From an uncultured Eubacteriales bacterium (GTDB taxonomy: Bacteria; Bacillota; Clostridia; Christensenellales; Aristaeellaceae), in NCBI GenBank assembly GCA_900550955.1, contig URUF01000013.1:1-45648 (forward strand): a stretch of DNA of 45,648 bases, read 5' to 3'. Numbering within the stretch: position 1 is the stretch's first letter; each line of letters opens with the position of its first letter. This document shows positions 39,919-45,648 of the stretch, in pieces. Both the position numbers and the translations under genes were made by a program. Under the pieces are notes generated by a model, which did no database searches, was not told the DNA's origin, and worked only from the letters and a program-made list of their open reading frames with translations.

Positions 39919-40713
39919 CTAACCCTTCAACGCCACATTGGCTAAAAACTCTACCGTCCACTCGTCATGCGCCTGCGTTCCCAGGGGCAGCCGGCACCTT
40001 GCCCGGCCCTCGCTTTCCACATGCACCAGCGCGGGCCAGCGCTTCCCGCCGTCCGAGCAAACAGCCCTGTATTCGCCGCGCGGCACATCCTGCTTGCCGT
40101 TTGGGGTCATGCGCAGCACGCAGTGTTCGCTCTCATGGCATGCAACCGCGGCCTGCCGCATGAACGGCCTGCCCAGCAGCCTGGCAGCATGCGCCACATC
40201 CCCCTGCCCAAGCAGCGCGCGGATGGCGGTGGAGCTCACCTCCGCCCCATCCAGCGTGATCTTGGGTACCACGGAGGCCGCAAAGCCCAACGCGCCGCCC
40301 AGCGCGCTCAGCAGGGCAGGCGTGCCCCTGCCCTCTCTTCCATATGTATGGTTATACCCGCATACCACATCCGTGGGATGGAAGCGCCTTACCAGCTGCC
40401 CCACATATTCTTCAGGCAGCATGTCCATCACGCTGCGGTCAAAAGGCATGGCATACAGCACGTCCACGCCCAACGCCTCCATCAGCCTCACGCGCTCGTC
40501 AAAGGTGGTCAGCAGCGGCGGGCACTTTTCCGGCGCGATCAGGGTAAGCGGATGCTCCATAAATGTGCACACCACCAGCGGCGCGTCCTGGCGGTTCGCC
40601 AGCGCCCTTCCCTTTTGAAGCAGCACCCTATGGCCGATGTGTACGCCGTCAAACATGCCCAGCGCCACAACGCTGCGCTCCGCGTGATACCGTCCGTCCA
40701 GCACGACCTGCAT
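39919..40713 (-). CDS. ribF: RibF-type FAD synthetase, riboflavin-kinase half degenerate
   Basis: RibF normally adenylates FMN (N-terminal half) and phosphorylates riboflavin (C-terminal half). 264 residues against about 310 usual. The nucleotidyltransferase half is intact: ALGMFDGVHIGHRVLL, VVCTFMEHPL, DVVCGYNHTYGREGRG and VSSTAIRALLGQGD. From residue about 180, GRPFMRQAAVACHES continues, but the kinase motif with GxPTAN is missing; instead there is HCVLRMTPNGKQDVPRGEYRAVCSD and a short end. So it probably lacks riboflavin kinase activity (inference). RBS GGAGGGAGG. It lies in the usual infB-rbfA-truB neighbourhood, 24 bases after truB. Confidence 0.9.
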   Translation of the reverse strand: MQVVLDGRYHAERSVVALGMFDGVHIGHRVLLQKGRALANRQDAPLVVCTFMEHPLTLIAPEKCPPLLTTFDERVRLMEALGVDVLYAMPFDRSVMDMLPEEYVGQLVRRFHPTDVVCGYNHTYGREGRGTPALLSALGGALGFAASVVPKITLDGAEVSSTAIRALLGQGDVAHAARLLGRPFMRQAAVACHESEHCVLRMTPNGKQDVPRGEYRAVCSDGGKRWPALVHVESEGRARCRLPLGTQAHDEWTVEFLANVALKG

Positions 40714-40737
40714 CGCTTGTCCTCCCTCCGGCTCGGT

Positions 40738-41655
40738 TTATTCCCCGAGCCACGTCCTTAGCCTGACTTCCTCCCCCTGCCGCTGCGCCACGCCGCATAG
40801 CGTGCCGTCCATCCACAGGCAGAAGGGGCTTCCCTGCTCCGCCTGCTCGTTTAGGAGCGCCTTAAAGCGCTTCCATGGCAGGCGCCCCCCGTTGCGCACG
40901 GCCTTTTCCAGCCCGGCGGGCACCTGCGCCATGGGCAGATGCGCCAAAGCGGCCTGCGGAGGCAAAAGCAGCCCGCAAAGGCCGCCCTGCTCCCGCGCCT
41001 GCGCAAGCGCTTCCAGCGTGCGGGCCGTTTCCAGGGTAAACGGCCCGCTTTGCGTGCGCAGCAAAAAACGCATGTGCGCCGGGCAGCCCACGGCCTTGCC
41101 CAGGTCATGGCACAGCGTGCGCACATAAAAGCCCTTGGAGCAGCGCACGGCCAAAAGCGCTCCGTGAGGCTGCGTCATCGCGCGCAATTCAAGCGCATGC
41201 ACCGTTACCTTGCGCGGAGGTATTTCCCGTTCAACGCCGCTGCGGGCCAGATCATACAGCCGCTTGCCATCCTGCTTGAGCGCGCTGAACATGGGCGGCG
41301 TTTGCATAAAGACGCCGATAAAGCGCTCGAGCGCCGCTTTGAGCGCAGCTTCGTCCGGCCAGTTCCCGCCTTCTGCGATAACCGCGCCCTGTGCGTCCTG
41401 CGTATCCGTGGCCGTGCCGAAGGCCACCTCGGCCACATAGGCCTTTTCCTTATCCTGCATGTAATCAAACAGGCGCGCGGCCTTGCCCACCATCAGCGGC
41501 AGCACGCCCGCCGCCTCGGGATCCAGCGTGCCGGCGTGCCCCACCTTCGCGCCGTCCAGCAGCCTGCGAACCGTGCCGACCACCTGCGCCGAGGACATGC
41601 CTGGCGGCTTAAGCACGTTCAAAAAGCCGCACAGCGGCCTTTCCGGCTGGCTCAT
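40738..41655 (-). CDS. truB: tRNA pseudouridine-55 synthase TruB
   Basis: Forms pseudouridine 55 in the T-loop of tRNAs. 305 residues. Catalytic motif VGHAGTLDPEAAGVLPL with Asp45; other blocks are GFLNVLKPPGMSSAQVV, KAYVAEVAFGTATDTQDAQG, TPPMFSALKQDGKRLYDLARSG and CSKGFYVRTLCHDLG. The C-terminal part (from about 220) is divergent, as common. ATG 41655 overlaps the nrnA stop as ATGA and is preferred to the ATG five codons earlier, whose bases form its RBS. Confidence 0.97.
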   Translation of the reverse strand: MSQPERPLCGFLNVLKPPGMSSAQVVGTVRRLLDGAKVGHAGTLDPEAAGVLPLMVGKAARLFDYMQDKEKAYVAEVAFGTATDTQDAQGAVIAEGGNWPDEAALKAALERFIGVFMQTPPMFSALKQDGKRLYDLARSGVEREIPPRKVTVHALELRAMTQPHGALLAVRCSKGFYVRTLCHDLGKAVGCPAHMRFLLRTQSGPFTLETARTLEALAQAREQGGLCGLLLPPQAALAHLPMAQVPAGLEKAVRNGGRLPWKRFKALLNEQAEQGSPFCLWMDGTLCGVAQRQGEEVRLRTWLGE

Positions 41656-42653
41656 AGCGCGCCCTCGCATGCCTGCGCCAGCGCTTCCTCAACGGCCAGC
41701 GCGGCATCCTCCAGCGGCATATCCACTGTGAGGCCGCTGGCAAGCCGGTGCCCGCCGCCGCCAAACCGCGCCGCCACCGCATCCACGTGATACGGCTCCA
41801 GCGAGCGCAGGCTCACCTTTGTGCGGCCATCCTCCATCTCGCGCGCAAAATACGCCAGCTTGACCCCTTCCAGGTCTATGGCGTAGTCCACCAGCCCCTC
41901 CGCATGGGCGGCAAGCGCGCCCGCCTCCTTCATCTGCGCCTGGGACAGCCGCAGCCCGGCCACGCGGTTTCCCTGCGTTAGGCGCAGGCTGGGCAGCACC
42001 AGCCCCAAAAGCCGCACAAAAGGCAGCTCCTTCACGCGGAACAGCCTTCTGCCGCAGTCGGCCAGGGGCAGCCCGGCCTCCATCAGCGCGCTCATGATAA
42101 CAAAGCTTTCGGCGTTGGTGCTGTCGTACACAAAATTGCCCGTATCCGTGGAGAGCGCGGCATATAGGCACACCGCTTCCTCGCGGCTAAGCGCCAGCCC
42201 CATTTTTGCAAACAGCCGGAATACAAGCACCGCCGTTGCCGGCGCGCTCCCGTCGATCAGGTTCAAAGCGCCAAAGCCATCGTTGGTTCCATGGTGGTCC
42301 ACCACCGCCGTTTGCTTGGCCGACGCAAAATAGGGTTCGCAAGCGCCCAAGCGCTCCCGGCAGCTCACATCCACCGCAACGGCCAGCTCCGCCGCCCATA
42401 CGCCGCCCCCGGGCCTTTCAACGCCGCTTGCTCCCGGCAAAAACGCCAGCCTCGGCGGCACGTCGCCATCCAGCATCAGCCGCACGGCCTTGCCCATGCG
42501 CTCGAGCCTGCATTTCAGCGCCAGCGCGCTGCCCAGCGTATCGCCGTCGGGCGATATGTGGCAAAACAGCAAGGCGCTGCCCGCCGCTTCCACGGCGGAC
42601 AGCACCTTCTTTTCCTCATCGCGTACCTTTTCACTCATCGCCCTGTTGCTCAT
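41652..42653 (-). CDS. nrnA: DHH/DHHA1 phosphoesterase, NrnA-type (nanoRNase / pAp phosphatase)
   Basis: Degrades very short RNAs and 3'-phosphoadenosine 5'-phosphate. 333 residues. The DHH domain shows CHISPDGDTLGSALAL, the defining VDHHGTN, and YAALSTDTGNFVYDST; the DHHA1 domain ends with RFGGGGHRLASGLTV (GGGH). All metal-binding residues are in place. Start at 42653 (GGAGGAAG upstream, inside the end of rbfA); ATG 42638 is a possible alternative five codons later. It overlaps rbfA by about 23 bases and truB by four, so it belongs to the same tight unit. Confidence 0.93.
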   Translation of the reverse strand: MSNRAMSEKVRDEEKKVLSAVEAAGSALLFCHISPDGDTLGSALALKCRLERMGKAVRLMLDGDVPPRLAFLPGASGVERPGGGVWAAELAVAVDVSCRERLGACEPYFASAKQTAVVDHHGTNDGFGALNLIDGSAPATAVLVFRLFAKMGLALSREEAVCLYAALSTDTGNFVYDSTNAESFVIMSALMEAGLPLADCGRRLFRVKELPFVRLLGLVLPSLRLTQGNRVAGLRLSQAQMKEAGALAAHAEGLVDYAIDLEGVKLAYFAREMEDGRTKVSLRSLEPYHVDAVAARFGGGGHRLASGLTVDMPLEDAALAVEEALAQACEGAL

Positions 42654-43005
42654 CCGTTTCTTCCTCCGGGCGCACCTGCTTGAGCACAGATGCGATGTGA
42701 ATGCCATACTCAATGTTGTTATCCAGCTCGAAAAGGATCTCCGGCGCATAGCGGATGATCATGCTCTGCCCCAGCTCATGGCGCACAAAGCCAGCCGCCT
42801 TTTTAAGCGCCTGCATCATGGGCGCGCGGTTCTCCTCCTCAAGAATGCTCACATAGATCTTGGCATAGCGCAAATCGCGCGTTACCTCGGCACGCGTTAC
42901 GCTGTACGTGCCCTGGATCCGCGGGTCAGAGAGCTGCTCCCGGATGATGCGGTCCACCTCCCGGCGCACCTGCTCGCTGATGCGGTCAATACGTTGATAG
43001 CTCAA
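42631..43005 (-). CDS. rbfA: Ribosome-binding factor A
   Basis: Assists maturation of the 30S subunit and 16S rRNA 5' processing. 124 residues, KH-like fold: YQRIDRISEQVRREVDRIIREQLSDPRIQ, then VTRAEVTRDLRYAKIYVSILEEEN, and LGQSMIIRYAPEILFELDNNIEYGIHIASVLKQV. A short acidic tail follows. The start is TTG (43005) with TAAAGGAG at good distance; no ATG exists near the conserved N-terminus. It is separated from infB by a 199-bp repeat-like spacer. Confidence 0.96.
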   Translation of the reverse strand: MSYQRIDRISEQVRREVDRIIREQLSDPRIQGTYSVTRAEVTRDLRYAKIYVSILEEENRAPMMQALKKAAGFVRHELGQSMIIRYAPEILFELDNNIEYGIHIASVLKQVRPEEETDEQQGDE

Positions 43006-43204
43006 TCGCGTTCTCCTTTATGAGCGTAGGCAGCTACGGCAGGAAACGCCGCCTCCCACGCCCTTCGTTCGAGGGCTTCCCCCCTAAAAACCCCTAACGT
43101 AACCACGCTATGCGCTGTTACGAAATTGCCGCTGCCCTTAACACAAGGGCGGGATTCCAAAGGGATATATCCCTTTAGCAGGGGTTGTAAGGGGCCGCGC
43201 CCCC
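43006..43204. repeat. Palindrome-rich spacer between infB and rbfA, probable dispersed intergenic repeat
   Basis: Contains a perfect 18-bp palindrome AAAGGGATATATCCCTTT (43159-43176), a second inverted repeat AAGGGG/CCCCTT (43189-43194, 43201-43206) that overlaps the infB stop, and a run of CCCCCC/CCCCT tracts (43080-43098). A 77-codon frame spans it, but with atypical composition and no RBS. Only one copy is in this window. The sequence resembles intergenic repeats I have seen in gut Firmicutes, from memory only. Confidence 0.55.

Positions 43205-45648
<2,444 letters not shown>

Overview
The window looks like chromosome from a GC-rich, endospore-forming Clostridia-type Firmicute. The signs are a T-box riboswitch in front of proS, an archaeal/eukaryotic-type short ProS, two small CotF-like spore coat genes, a Phe/Tyr-rich attenuation leader, Gram-positive-style SecD and SecF, and the infB-rbfA-nrnA-truB-ribF cluster. 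Many ORFs use TTG or GTG starts behind strong Shine-Dalgarno sites. Codon use looks uniform, so most of the window reads as core genome with islands of accessory or decaying genes. I cannot name the species.

Layout. 1-1190 (minus): edge of a possible insertion sequence, a rubredoxin, and a DUF134-NifX fusion regulator behind a promoter with a palindromic operator. 1277-8600 (plus): a large DUF6020-type membrane protein, T-box/proS/HAD phosphatase, then a small membrane protein with secD and secF. 8658-11842 (plus): an SGNH plus MBOAT pair, probably a cell-surface acyltransferase system. 11911-17643 (minus): two spore coat genes, a remnant and two intact copies of a secreted solute-binding-like family, and an ECF sigma/anti-sigma/secreted protein operon. 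17699-20540 (minus): a SanA/YdcF-like gene and ftsH.

20710-26727 (minus) is a compact aromatic amino-acid operon: aroF-tyrA-aroB-pheA-aroE/aroK-aroQ. Several of its genes overlap, and it is preceded by a 31-codon leader peptide packed with Phe and Tyr codons and by an intrinsic terminator, a textbook attenuator layout. Steps 1-5 of the shikimate pathway plus the Phe and Tyr branches are present; EPSP synthase (aroA) and chorismate synthase (aroC) are not in the window. 26772-29988 (plus): TetR regulator, oleate hydratase and a DUF308 membrane protein. 30071-33953 (minus): sbcD-sbcC.

33962-38418 is an accessory zone framed by two inverted copies of a modular, hairpin-rich repeat. It holds a diacylglycerol-kinase-like gene, an acidic-tail protein, a TfoX C-terminal-domain protein, a frameshifted and truncated DJ-1/PfpI pseudogene, and a TetR plus membrane protein operon with a perfect operator. 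38426-45648 (minus): a GT39-type glycosyltransferase, ribF (kinase half apparently degenerate), truB, nrnA, rbfA and infB. infB runs off the right edge through a perfect 123-bp higher-order tandem repeat encoding QGPYGRPAN-type decapeptides.

Most unusual: the aromatic attenuator, the modular inverted repeat pair whose flanking hairpins differ between copies but are duplicated within each copy, the infB repeat expansion, and the secreted paralog family with a collapsed third copy. No tRNA, rRNA or CRISPR array was seen.
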